Below are positions 7,680 through 15,508 of a DNA stretch of 64,000 nt, in pieces (position 1 is the stretch's first letter; the number at the start of each line of letters is the position of its first letter). The position numbers and the translations under genes are program-made. Source of the DNA: Stenotrophomonas maltophilia D457 (GTDB lineage Bacteria > Pseudomonadota > Gammaproteobacteria > Xanthomonadales > Xanthomonadaceae). The stretch is from assembly GCF_000284595.1 (NCBI RefSeq), contig NC_017671.1, forward strand, positions 310,001-374,000, in the 5' to 3' direction. Under the pieces are notes generated by a model, which had not been told where the DNA came from, searched no databases, and was given only the letters and a program-made list of their open reading frames with translations.

Positions 7680-8660
7680 GTGGAAGCTGCCGTGGACGAT
7701 CGCCAATTGCTGGCCAAACTCGCTGCCGGTCGCCTGTCCGGCGACGCCCTGGCCCGTGAGCTGGGCCAGACCCGGGCGGCTATTTGGAAGCGTATTCAAG
7801 GGCTTAGGGCCGCCGGTGTGGATGTCGAGGGCCGTGCCGGCGAGGGCTATGGCCTGACCCGCCCGGTTGACCTGCTGGACCCGGCGGCGATCCGTGCTGG
7901 CCTGCCGGCCGGGGTTCTGCCGCTGCTGCACGACCTGCAGGTGGCCTGGACGGTGGACTCCACCAACGCTGAATTGCTGCGGTGCAGCGCGCCCCAGCGC
8001 GGGGTCAGCGTGCTGCTGGCCGAACGCCAGACCGGTGGCCGTGGCCGTCGTGGCCGCACCTGGGCCTCGCCGCTGGCCGCGCATATCTACCTGTCGGTGC
8101 TGCGCCTGTACTCCGGTGGCCTCGGCCGCCTGGCCGGGCTGAGCCTGGTGGCCGGCATCGCCGTGGCTGAAGCGCTGCACGACCTGGGCTATGCCCAGGC
8201 ACAGCTGAAGTGGCCGAACGACCTGATCGTCGATGGCAAGCGCAAGCTGGTCGGCCTGCTCGCAGAAGGCGGTGGCGAATACGCCGGCCCGGCGCGCGCG
8301 GTGATCGGCATCGGCATCAACACGCACATGCCGCCGTCGTTCGCCGAGCAGATCAGCCAGCCGTGGGTGGACCTGGACACCCTGGCCGGCAAGCCGGTGG
8401 ACCGCAACGTGGTCGTTGCCGCCGTGCTGGCCCGTCTGCTGCCGGCGCTGGAGGAATTCGATCGCGAAGGCCTCGCTCCGTTCCTGCCGCGCTACGCCGC
8501 CTTCGACATGCTGGCCGGCCGCGAAGTACGCGTGGAACTGGACGGGCAGTGGCAGCACGGTACCGCGCTTGGCCTGGCCGATGACGGCGCATTGCGCGTG
8601 CGCATCGATGGCCAGGAGCGCCTGCTGCACGCCGGCGAAGTCAGCGTGAGGGCAGCATGA
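7680..8660 (+). CDS. birA: Bifunctional biotin-protein ligase / biotin operon repressor BirA
   Basis: 326 aa. The N-terminal winged helix (LSGDALARELGQTRAAIWKRIQGL) resembles the BirA DNA-binding domain, so it may repress biotin genes as well as biotinylate carrier proteins. The ligase domain has the biotinyl-AMP loop GRGRRGRTW and the core KWPNDLIVDGKKL-like segment, followed by GIGINTH; the C-terminal SH3-like domain ends the protein. Start candidates are GTG 7680 and GTG 7692. It overlaps coaX by four bases (ATGA), indicating translational coupling, an arrangement common in Xanthomonadaceae. Confidence 0.93.
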   Translation: MEAAVDDRQLLAKLAAGRLSGDALARELGQTRAAIWKRIQGLRAAGVDVEGRAGEGYGLTRPVDLLDPAAIRAGLPAGVLPLLHDLQVAWTVDSTNAELLRCSAPQRGVSVLLAERQTGGRGRRGRTWASPLAAHIYLSVLRLYSGGLGRLAGLSLVAGIAVAEALHDLGYAQAQLKWPNDLIVDGKRKLVGLLAEGGGEYAGPARAVIGIGINTHMPPSFAEQISQPWVDLDTLAGKPVDRNVVVAAVLARLLPALEEFDREGLAPFLPRYAAFDMLAGREVRVELDGQWQHGTALGLADDGALRVRIDGQERLLHAGEVSVRAA

Positions 8661-9388
8661 GCGATTGGTTGTTCGACCTCGGCAACTCGCGCTTCAAGTT
8701 CGCGCCGTTGCAGGGTGACCGTGCCGGTGACGTGCAGGCCTGGGCGCATGGCGCCGAAGGCATGGCCGGGCAGCCGCCGCACAGCCTGCCCAGCGGCCGC
8801 ACCGCGTTCGTGGCCAGCGTGGCCGCGCCCTCGCTGACCAGCGCCATGCTGGACCAGCTGCAACGCCGCTTCGAAAACGTGCACGTGGTGCGCACCAGCG
8901 CCGAATGCGCCGGTGTGCGCATTGCCTACGCCAAGCCGGAAAAGTTCGGCGTCGACCGCTTCTTGGCCCTGCTGGCTGCCGCAAAGGCACAGCGCCCGGT
9001 GCTGGTGGTCGGCGTGGGCACCGCGCTGACGATTGACCTGCTCGACGCCGACGGCCAGCACCACGGTGGCCGCATTTCCGCGTCGCCCACGACCATGCGC
9101 GAAGCGCTGCACGCCCGCGCCGTGCAGCTGCCGGCTACCGGCGGCGACTACAGCGAGTTCGCCAACGACACCGCCGATGCGCTGGCCTCCGGTTGCGATG
9201 GCGCTGCGGTGGCGCTGATTGAACGCAGTGCGCAGCAGGCGCACGCGCTGCTGGGCGTAGCGCCGTCGCTGCTGGTGCACGGCGGCGGCGCACCGGCGCT
9301 GATGCCGCTGCTGCCGGGTGCCGACTACCACCCCTCGCTGGTGCTGGATGGACTCGCCCGCTGGGCGGTGCACCAGCCCGCAGGCTAG
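8657..9388 (+). CDS. coaX: Type III pantothenate kinase CoaX
   Basis: 243 aa. It catalyses the first step of coenzyme A synthesis, phosphorylating pantothenate. ASKHA-fold phosphate motifs are visible: FDLGNSRFKFA near the N-terminus and VGVGTALTIDLLD in the middle, with the pantothenate-site PEKFGVDRFLAL typical of type III enzymes. Type III kinases need a monovalent cation and are not feedback-inhibited by CoA. The ATG overlaps the birA stop (ATGA), and the next gene begins nine bases after its stop, so birA, coaX and the SPOR gene form an operon. Confidence 0.93.
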   Translation: MSDWLFDLGNSRFKFAPLQGDRAGDVQAWAHGAEGMAGQPPHSLPSGRTAFVASVAAPSLTSAMLDQLQRRFENVHVVRTSAECAGVRIAYAKPEKFGVDRFLALLAAAKAQRPVLVVGVGTALTIDLLDADGQHHGGRISASPTTMREALHARAVQLPATGGDYSEFANDTADALASGCDGAAVALIERSAQQAHALLGVAPSLLVHGGGAPALMPLLPGADYHPSLVLDGLARWAVHQPAG

Positions 9389-9397
9389 TATCCGCGC

Positions 9398-10252
9398 ATG
9401 CTGACCCGTGCCCTGATCGTCGTACTGGCCGTTCTCAATCTTGGCGTCGCCTGCTGGTGGCTGCTGCGCGATGCACCGCAGCCACCTGCGCCTGCACCGC
9501 AACCGGCTGGCGTCGCCGAGCTGCGCTGGGTGCCCGGTGGCGCGGATGCCAATGCCGCAGCCGAGGCCACCGCCGCCGCCCCGACCGCACCGCTGATGGA
9601 GCGCGAACCGGCCGCGAAGACCGCAGTGGCTGCGACGCCGGCACCCGCGCCGGCCGTGCCGGCCAAGCCGGAAATTCCCAAGCCGCAGACGGCTGACGCT
9701 ACGCCGGTTGCTGCCGCCGCCAAGCCGGCAACACCGCCTGCACCCGTTCCGGCACCGGAAAAGCCCGTAACCCCGCCCGCGGCCGCCGAGCCGCCGCGCT
9801 GCGTCGCGCTGGGTCCGTTCGCCGACCGCGCCGCCGCGACCACTGCGCAAGGCAAGGCCGGCGCGCTGCTCAGCCAGGCGCGCCTGCGCGAACAGCCCGC
9901 TGCCAGCGGCAGCGCCCGTTACCGGGTGATGCTGCCGGCCGCCGCCAATCGTGATGAAGCGCAGGCCACCGTGAAACGCATCGTCGCCGCCGGCCTGAGC
10001 GACTACTACATCATCAGCCAGGGCGAGGAGGCCAACGCCGTGGCGCTGGGCCAGTACCGCAACCGCGAAGGCGCCGAGCGCCGCATGGCAGCGGTGCAGG
10101 CCGCCGGCTTCCAGCCGCGCCTGGTGGCCAGCGGCGACGCCGGCCAATGGTGGCTGGAAGGGCAACTGGCGGCGGGCACGCAGCCGGCCCAGGCCCAGCA
10201 GCGCAGCGGGGCGGCACAGAGCCGGTCGCTGGAATGCACGCGGTTGCGCTAG
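9398..10252 (+). CDS. SPOR-domain membrane protein
   Basis: 284 aa. An N-terminal transmembrane anchor (ALIVVLAVLNLGVACWWLL) precedes a long Ala/Pro-rich linker of about 110 residues and a C-terminal SPOR-like domain (about 130-260: ALGPFADRAAATTA, YYIISQGEEANAVALGQYRNREGAERRMAAVQAAGF). SPOR domains bind denuded septal peptidoglycan, so a periplasmic role at the division site is likely. It is the third gene of the birA-coaX operon. It ends 40 bp before tRNA-Thr. Confidence 0.82.
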   Translation: MLTRALIVVLAVLNLGVACWWLLRDAPQPPAPAPQPAGVAELRWVPGGADANAAAEATAAAPTAPLMEREPAAKTAVAATPAPAPAVPAKPEIPKPQTADATPVAAAAKPATPPAPVPAPEKPVTPPAAAEPPRCVALGPFADRAAATTAQGKAGALLSQARLREQPAASGSARYRVMLPAAANRDEAQATVKRIVAAGLSDYYIISQGEEANAVALGQYRNREGAERRMAAVQAAGFQPRLVASGDAGQWWLEGQLAAGTQPAQAQQRSGAAQSRSLECTRLR

Positions 10253-10292
10253 AATCCCCGGACCGCGGCGCTGCCGCCGGTGCACCACCCAT

Positions 10293-10368
10293 GCCGCTTT
10301 AGCTCAGTTGGTAGAGCAACTGTCTTGTAAACAGTAGGTCATCCGTTCGATTCGGATAAGCGGCACCA
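10293..10368 (+). tRNA. tRNA-Thr(TGT)
   Basis: A 76-nt cloverleaf. The acceptor stem GCCGCTT pairs with AAGCGGC, the D arm is GCTCAGTTGGTAGAGC, the anticodon stem-loop ACTGTCTTGTAAACAGT carries anticodon TGT, and the T arm is ATCCGTTCGATTCGGAT. Discriminator A and an encoded CCA end at 10368. A lower-GC accessory region begins directly downstream, consistent with a tRNA integration hotspot. Confidence 0.96.
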
Positions 10369-11554
10369 TCTCCATGAGTCAGCGCTTCTTTGCGCTGCGC
10401 CAGGTACTGGCCCAGTGGCTCGAAAGGCAGCACACCCGGTGCCTCGGCAGTCTTACCTTGAGAATGATGGTCCGTCCTGCGCATGGACCAGCTGCGCTGG
10501 CTGCTGTTCAAGATTTGCCGCCAACGAATCAGCGCGATGAAGGGACTCTGCTTCAGGCGCGCGAAGCGCGTCCATCGTATTCATGGTTCCACGGCGTTGG
10601 GCAGGATCGTCCATCGCTCCCTCGACGAGGAATACTCTCTCGCCACGTGCAAGGGACTCTGTCGGGTTGTTCAATACAACGTGGTCAACTCTTGAAAGCC
10701 CTTGCTCCTTCGCGAGCACCAGCAAACTCGCGGACATGCGTTGGCTTGACTCGTCCCACTGCTTCCCGCTCTCGGCGTCCATGCGTTCCACTCCCGCTCT
10801 TATCTGCATGTAGAGCGAACGATCGGCATCGTCGAGTTCAGCGACTGAGAAAGCTGTTCGCTGCATTGAGGGTAAGTTGACATTGGCGGCGGTGACTCTT
10901 TCCTCGACCGTAGTGCGCTCGGCGTCAAATGCTGGCTCGGGCCTGCGCCGACGTTGCGTGGGCGCTATGTGCTGGTCATAGTGCGCGCCATAATAGAGCT
11001 CGTACGTCGCATGAGGGCCAACCGACGGAGCCTCCGTCTTGAACACGTCAGCGATCTGACTTAGTGCTTGGTTACGGTTGATCTGCCCTGCCTCGAGTTT
11101 CGCCGCAATGGCTCCATACTGCTGGGGGCGATCGCCTGTGCCCGACACGCCAATGTTTGGTCCTCCGGCTGCGGTGATTTCACGCTGGACCTGGACATTG
11201 CTGAGCGTGGCAGCTGCTTCTCCTCGCAGCGAGGTCTTCACAAAGGACTGCTTAGACGCCCGATCTGGTTGCTCGGTGAAGAGGTGATGCCCAATTTCAT
11301 GAGAAAGAGAACGTGCGATTCTGGAGCCTTGCCCGATGGCGTTCTCGTCAATGACGATCTTCACACCGGGAACAAGATAGGTGCCGCCACCGGCTGGCCC
11401 CCATTCGACACCCAGGTTGTCGTGATCAGCCTGTGCAAGACCCGCTCGAAGTGTTGGGGATTTGGTCAGAAGCGGTACCAGCGAAGGATCAACCAAAGGT
11501 GAAGCCGGACGACGTGTGGCCCCTGTGACCTGCCCCCTTTCTCAGGGCCACTAG

Positions 11555-12598
11555 CTACTTAGTAGAGTCCAGGTTGGGGAGCATACCGCTCCGGTGGGTC
11601 AGGTTTCGATCAGCGGTCGAACCAGTCAAGGCACCTTCGTTGCGCAGCGCGGCGGCGAACTCGGCAGGCGTGCATTTGGGCAGTGAGCTGTGCGGACGCA
11701 CCTCGTTGTAGTCCTTGCGCCAGATGGCGATTACCGCCCGTGCGTGCTCGAGCGAGATAAACCAGTTTTCGTTCAAGCATTCGTCCCGGAACTTGCCGTT
11801 GAAGCTCTCCACATAGGCGTTCTGCGTGGGTTTCCCTGGCTGGGTCAGCACAAGCGTCACGCCGTTGGCGGTCGCCCACTGGTCCAGCGCCCGGCCGGTA
11901 AACTCGGGTCCCTGGTCGGTCCTGATCGCCGCGGGGTAGCCGCGGAAACGGCATACCGCATCCAGGATGTCGGCCACGTTCTGGCCATTTATCCTCCGGC
12001 CGACGGCGATTTCCACCGCTTCCTTGGTGCAATCGTCCACCACCGTCAGGCACTTGATCGGGCGCCCGTTGGCCAGGGCGTCGAAGACGAAGTCCATCGA
12101 CCAGGTGTGGTTGGGCCCCGACGGCAGCTGCAGCGGACGGCGCTCGACGGCCACGCGATCGCGCTTGCGGCGCTTGCGCACCGCCAGGCCAGCGTTGCGG
12201 TACAGCCGGTAGATTCGCTTGTGGTTGGCGATCCAGCCCTCCCGTTCCAGCAGGATGTGCAGCCGTCGGTAGCCGAACCGGCGACGTTCGCCCGCCAACG
12301 CAACGAGCCTGGCCTGCAACGGCGCGTTCGCCATGCGCGGCTGGTAGTGCAACACGCTGCGTGACAAGCCCAGTGCCCGGCAGGCCCGCCGCTCCGACAG
12401 GCCCAGCTTCGCCCGCACGTCCGCGACGGCAGCCCGTCGCGTCGGCGGGCTCAGTATTTTCCCCGCGCCACGATCCTCAGCGCTTCGTTGTCCAACATCG
12501 ACTCGGCCAACAGCTTTTTGAGCCGCGCGTTCTCCGCTTCCAGTGCCTTCAGGCGCTTGGCGTCGGGCACATCCATGCCGCCGAACTTGCGCCGCCAC
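11555..12598 (-). CDS. IS3-family transposase OrfB (DDE catalytic part)
   Basis: The OrfB frame is open from 12598; functional protein is expected as an OrfAB fusion made by -1 frameshifting at about 12457-12463, after which it reads ILSPPTRRAAVADVRAKLGLSERRACRALGLSR. The integrase core has all three acidic residues: D in WSMDFVFD, D in RTDQGPEF and E in YVESFNGKFRDE, with the usual 35-residue spacing class. The element looks competent. It ends at TAG 11555-11557. Confidence 0.92.
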   Translation of the reverse strand: MAAQVRRHGCARRQAPEGTGSGERAAQKAVGRVDVGQRSAEDRGAGKILSPPTRRAAVADVRAKLGLSERRACRALGLSRSVLHYQPRMANAPLQARLVALAGERRRFGYRRLHILLEREGWIANHKRIYRLYRNAGLAVRKRRKRDRVAVERRPLQLPSGPNHTWSMDFVFDALANGRPIKCLTVVDDCTKEAVEIAVGRRINGQNVADILDAVCRFRGYPAAIRTDQGPEFTGRALDQWATANGVTLVLTQPGKPTQNAYVESFNGKFRDECLNENWFISLEHARAVIAIWRKDYNEVRPHSSLPKCTPAEFAAALRNEGALTGSTADRNLTHRSGMLPNLDSTK

Positions 12599-12714
12599 AG
12601 GTAGAACGACGCGTCACTGAAGCCGTGCTTGCGGCAAAGCTCCTTGACCGGCGTGCCGGCGGCCGCCTGCTTCAGGAAGCCGATGATCTGCTCTTCGGTG
12701 TATCGCTTCTTCAT
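12451..12714 (-). CDS. IS3-family transposase OrfA (helix-turn-helix, leucine zipper)
   Basis: 87 aa. MKKRYTEEQIIGFLKQAAAG leads into a helix-turn-helix (VKELCRKHGFSDASFYLWRRKFGG) that recognises the element's ends, followed by a leucine-zipper segment (RLKALEAENARLKKLLAE) for multimerisation. Near the stop, the minus strand reads G GGA AAA (12463-12457), a canonical X-XXY-YYZ slippery heptamer that shifts translation by -1 into OrfB. Confidence 0.92.
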   Translation of the reverse strand: MKKRYTEEQIIGFLKQAAAGTPVKELCRKHGFSDASFYLWRRKFGGMDVPDAKRLKALEAENARLKKLLAESMLDNEALRIVARGKY

Positions 12715-12862
12715 GTCCGTCCTCTTGTGAGACGGACTCTACTAAGATCAGGTTGGCCCGGAAAACGGGGGGCAGGTCACCTGGTCGGCCACTCTCCTGC
12801 GGCTGTGACAGTGCAAGTTCTTCAGCACGCTCCATGGTGCGGCTCCTTCGCAATGACAGGGA

Positions 12863-13462
12863 TCAGCGCTGACTGATCGATACGTAGGTCAGCGTCTTGT
12901 GGTCAAGGGAGAGCCCGAGTACTACCTTGGCACTGTTCACCTGAGCAGACCAGTAAGGGCGGGAATCAGGCGCATCCGGATGGGGTGGATACATGGCGGA
13001 TTCCTCCCAGATGATTTCTCCGAGCGCGATGCTCGGTGGGGCAACCTCAAAGACCAAGGTCGCGTGCGTAGGATCGTCGGCAGGACTTCTCAGCGTGATG
13101 TTCTTGATCTCAAGTCCGCCCAGCATGCCGCGTTCTGCGGTCCGCTCGTCCCTCAAGCCTTGTCGATTCGGTTCTCCCAGGTGTGTGTGGAGCTGTTCAT
13201 TCAATGCGTCGACATCATCAAAACGCACCTTGGTCAAACGCTCGATATCGTTCTTGAACCGCTCCATACCAGTTTCACTCCCTGATTCGACGGGCTGTTT
13301 TTGATTTAGATGATCTGATGGGCGTGGCGGCGCGGCGATTGAACATGCTGCCAGCACAAGCGCCGGAACAGCGATCGCGAGGCGACGACGCACTGCTATC
13401 CAGAGGTAGCGCCGAATTCCACGTTTTGATGAAGAAGCGAGTTTCTCGACCCATGCATTCAT
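12863..13462 (-). CDS. Lipoprotein, probable immunity protein (X-Tfi) of the disrupted effector
   Basis: 199 aa from ATG 13462, or 176 aa from GTG 13393, which would start right at the signal peptide. The lipobox VPALVLAACS predicts a lipid-anchored periplasmic protein. The mature part is a single domain of about 150 residues with no enzyme motif. It is directly upstream of, and 27 bp from, an XVIPCD effector on the same strand, the standard place for an X-Tfi, and periplasmic lipoproteins are the common form. The frame is intact although the toxin is broken. The family assignment is by context; binding specificity is unknown. Confidence 0.72.
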   Translation of the reverse strand: MNAWVEKLASSSKRGIRRYLWIAVRRRLAIAVPALVLAACSIAAPPRPSDHLNQKQPVESGSETGMERFKNDIERLTKVRFDDVDALNEQLHTHLGEPNRQGLRDERTAERGMLGGLEIKNITLRSPADDPTHATLVFEVAPPSIALGEIIWEESAMYPPHPDAPDSRPYWSAQVNSAKVVLGLSLDHKTLTYVSISQR

Positions 13463-13665
13463 GAAAGCGTCTCTCGCGCCAACGTCACGCTCTTGAATCT
13501 AGCACAGCGTTTTGTGAGCACGGATCGGGTTCCCGTGAAAAATGAGCTACTGAAAACGCACCCGGTTCCACTTTCCAGTTTGAAAAACGCGGCGTCAGCT
13601 GCGAGGGAGGGAACATCAGACGGAAGGCCGAGCACACCTCCATGCGCGCAATCCGATAGTTGAAA

Positions 13666-13689
13666 GACTGTAGTCAGTAGGCTACAGTC
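13666..13689. promoter_or_regulatory. 8-bp inverted repeat just before the toxin gene, probable TA operator
   Basis: GACTGTAG (13666-13673) and CTACAGTC (13682-13689) are exact reverse complements around an 8-bp spacer, ending five bases before the toxin ATG. Toxin-antitoxin modules of the HigBA/RelBE type are repressed by the antitoxin's helix-turn-helix at such palindromes. Assignment is from position. Confidence 0.55.
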
Positions 13690-13693
13690 CTCC

Positions 13694-13980
13694 ATGAAGA
13701 TCCAGCGTACCCGTCAGTTCGCGACATGGATTGACGCTCTCAAGGACGTAACCGCACGCGCTCGCATCCTGGCCCGTATCGGTCGGCTCGCTGAAGGCCA
13801 TCCGGTGATCACCGCTATCTGGCGGATGGCGTTTCTGGATTGCGTATCGATGCAGGACCGGGTTACCGCGTGTACTACACCCGGCGCGGCAGGCAGTGGG
13901 TGATTCTTCTGGTTGGAGGCGACAAGGGTTCGCAGCGGCGCGATATAGAGACGGCCAAGGAGATTGCGCGTTCCCTGTGA
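13694..13980 (+). pseudogene. HigB/RelE-like toxin (Gp49-type addiction module killer), frameshifted
   Basis: The first 37 codons (MKIQRTRQFATWIDALKD...RIGRLAEGHP) match the N-terminus of these small RelE-fold mRNA interferases. At 13802-13806 the sequence reads CCGGTGAT where the family (GHPGDHRYL) would need one more G. Reading resumes in the +1 frame as DHRYLADGVSGLRIDAGPGYRVYYTRRGRQWVILLVGGDKGSQRRDIETAKEIARSL and stops at TGA 13978-13980. A single-base deletion therefore destroys a toxin of about 95 aa. The antitoxin gene follows 58 bp downstream and is intact. Confidence 0.88.
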
Positions 13981-14038
13981 GCATCGAACCGGCTGTAGGC
14001 GAAACGACTCAATACCGAAGTACCGGAGCTGTCCCATC

Positions 14039-14341
14039 ATGGCCATCAAGAGAAAAGTCGAACTCAAATCATTTGATGTGGCCGAGCATCTTCGGACGCC
14101 GGAGGAGATGGCGGCTTATCTCGACGCCTGCATCGAAGAAAGCGAGGGCGATTCTGCCTTCATCGCCAAGGCGCTTGGCGATATCGCTCGCGCTCAGGGC
14201 ATGAGCAAGGTTGCGCGTGCGGCAGGCCTGTCGCGCGAGAGTCTGTATCGCGCACTGTCCGGCGAGCGCAGCCCTGATTTCGCGACCATCCTGAAGGTGA
14301 CCCGGGCCCTGGGTGTGCGATTGCACGCCAGCGCAGCATAA
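14039..14341 (+). CDS. HigA-like antitoxin (addiction module antidote, XRE-type helix-turn-helix)
   Basis: 100 aa. The C-terminal half holds a helix-turn-helix (AQGMSKVARAAGLSRESLYRALSGERSPDFATILKVTRALGVRL) typical of the antidote that follows Gp49-type toxins; the N-terminal half (FDVAEHLRTPEEMAAYLDAC) is the toxin-binding portion of that family. It should neutralise the toxin by direct binding and repress the operon through the palindrome at 13666-13689. ATG 14039 begins MAIKRKVELK. The partner toxin is frameshifted, so this is now an antidote without a functional cognate toxin. Confidence 0.88.
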   Translation: MAIKRKVELKSFDVAEHLRTPEEMAAYLDACIEESEGDSAFIAKALGDIARAQGMSKVARAAGLSRESLYRALSGERSPDFATILKVTRALGVRLHASAA

Positions 14342-14513
14342 GCGCATGCGCCGATCATGATGCGTCGGCACCGCGTCGGTCGAAGGCGGTGGAACGAAAA
14401 TGAAGGAACCGCTTTTCGCCGGTTTTCTCGCCCCAACCCGGTGAGTCAGCTCAATGTGTGACGTGGGCAGATCCTTCGATCAACGCCGCACACACATTGC
14501 GACCACCGCAGCC

Positions 14514-14915
14514 TCAGCTACGTACCTGCAACGCCACATACTCGGCCAGCCCCCGGCAGGCCAGCATCAGCCCTTCGCGCGTGCCATCGCCGATATCGTC
14601 CTTCTCTTCCCCGTCCACGCGCACGCGTTCGGCGGCGTGATATAGCTCCAACAGCGACACCAGACCCACCGCAGCGCGATCCCGGCGTGCGGCGGCCACG
14701 GCCTGGCCGGGTGTGCTGGCGGGCCCCGTCCACGGCTGTCCATCGGCGGTGTCCCCGGCCTGGATGCGCTGCAGGCAGCCGGGCAGGTTGATCGGCGCGG
14801 GCGCCTCGTTGGCGGCAGCGAAAGCGGCTTCCAACGGCTGCGCCAGTTCGGGTGGCAGGCGCAGCGCGGCCTCGCCCAGGGTGGCGGTCAGGTACGGGTG
14901 ATGGGTCTTGGGCAT
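14514..14915 (-). CDS. Hypothetical protein, 133 aa
   Basis: No family is recognised. The protein starts MPKTHHPYLTATLGEAALRL and is Ala/Leu-rich, mainly helical and soluble, with a C-terminal acidic stretch (VRVDGEEKDDIGDGTREG) followed by a helix. The open frame runs further upstream to 15164, but that extension crosses several strong inverted repeats and has Pro/Arg-rich, non-coding-like composition, so ATG 14915 is preferred. It lies at the edge of the accessory region. Confidence 0.55.
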   Translation of the reverse strand: MPKTHHPYLTATLGEAALRLPPELAQPLEAAFAAANEAPAPINLPGCLQRIQAGDTADGQPWTGPASTPGQAVAAARRDRAAVGLVSLLELYHAAERVRVDGEEKDDIGDGTREGLMLACRGLAEYVALQVRS

Positions 14916-15508
14916 GCGGGCGTCCTCGTCGGCAACAGAGGTGCCACCCGAAGAGGGTGGCGGGCGATGCGTGGCTTCCAAGACCGGAAATCGATGAGCC
15001 GGTGGGCACGGGGCCCCCACGCACCGCCCGCCGTCGATCGGCGAACGGATTGCCAGCCGGCGCCGCTCTGGGAAGACGGCGCCGGCTGGCAAGCGTATAC
15101 AGCTTCGATTAAACGGGCTTGGAAGTCCCGGCCACCCTTGCAGGTGGCGATTCATCATGCGCACGTGAAATCACCGCCTGCCAGTCGTTTGTTTCGATGA
15201 CATCGGGTGATCTGAAAGGAAAAATGAATTATCGCGATTGGCCCGTTTCGAGCATCGCAATGCCAGAAGCGACATATCGCGCAGTGCCGTCATCATCGGC
15301 CATCCGGGCCGCGCCACTGTTGCCGCACGGCTTACAGTAGCGTGCGACGTAAAGCTGGCTTAACAGCCTCGGTAAGGCACCAAGGCAACGATACCAGGCG
15401 TGAATCCCCACGCGCGCTACCCGGATCTTGATATTCCTCACGGACCGCCCGCAGCGCCCACCGCATACTGCGGCTACACGCCCACCTGGGCCCCTTCGGG
15501 ATCCGCAC
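14916..15508. other. 593 bp without a convincing gene; three inverted repeats near its left end
   Basis: The stretch between the 133-aa gene (minus) and the DUF3011 gene (plus) holds GCCACCC/GGGTGGC at 14943-14961, GTGGG/CCCAC at about 15002-15020, and a perfect 16-bp inverted repeat with an 11-nt loop at 15050-15092. On the minus strand these would form a structured leader for the 133-aa gene. From 15093 to 15508 no coding region, tRNA or clear promoter is seen. Confidence 0.6.
15050..15092. repeat. Perfect 16-bp inverted repeat
   Basis: The arms 15050-15065 and 15077-15092 (core GCCAGCCGGCGCCG) are exact reverse complements around an 11-nt loop. There is no T-tract on either side and no GTAG head, so it is neither a classic terminator nor a SMAG unit. 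Confidence 0.85.

Larger units (their letters stand above)
11526..12779 (-). mobile_element. IS3-family insertion sequence, IS407-like group, complete
   Basis: 1254 bp. The ends begin TGACCTGCCCCC and are imperfect inverted repeats; an inner copy of TTAGTAGAGTCC occurs near both ends. It is flanked by the 4-bp direct repeat CCTG (11522-11525 and 12780-12783). The end sequence and 4-bp duplication fit the IS407 group. It encodes OrfA and OrfB with a -1 frameshift signal. Preserved ends, frames and target duplication suggest a recent insertion. Confidence 0.93.
10453..12835 (-). pseudogene. X-Tfe effector (zincin metallopeptidase + XVIPCD) interrupted by an IS3-family element
   Basis: The 5' part (12835 down to 12780: MERAEELALSQPQESGRP) and the 3' part (11525 down to 10453) are separated by the element at 11526-12779. 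Removing the element and one copy of the 4-bp target duplication CCTG restores one uninterrupted frame of about 374 aa across the junction (GRP-GATRRPASPLVDPS). The body has a zincin motif SLSHEIGHHLF and the C-terminus has XVIPCD hallmarks (SRVDHVVLN, FLVEGAMDDPAQRR, Gln-rich end). The intact gene would be an antibacterial T4SS effector with a peptidase toxin. As it stands only 18 native codons are translated before running into the element. A good GGAG ribosome site precedes ATG 12835. The presumed immunity gene lies 27 bp upstream. Confidence 0.88.

Noticed and set aside
10299..10511. Minus-strand open frame over tRNA-Thr
   Set aside because: It lies across the tRNA gene; the tRNA cloverleaf and encoded CCA are unambiguous.
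13004..13285. Plus-strand open frames opposite the immunity lipoprotein
   Set aside because: They overlap the lipoprotein gene entirely, have no ribosome site, and translate to low-complexity sequence.
10369..14513. Prophage or integrative element next to tRNA-Thr
   Set aside because: No integrase, structural gene or repeat of the tRNA 3' end was seen in the window; only island-like content supports transfer.
14918..15164. N-terminal extension of the 133-aa gene up to 15164
   Set aside because: It crosses strong inverted repeats and has Pro/Arg-rich non-coding-like composition; ATG 14915 is the better start.
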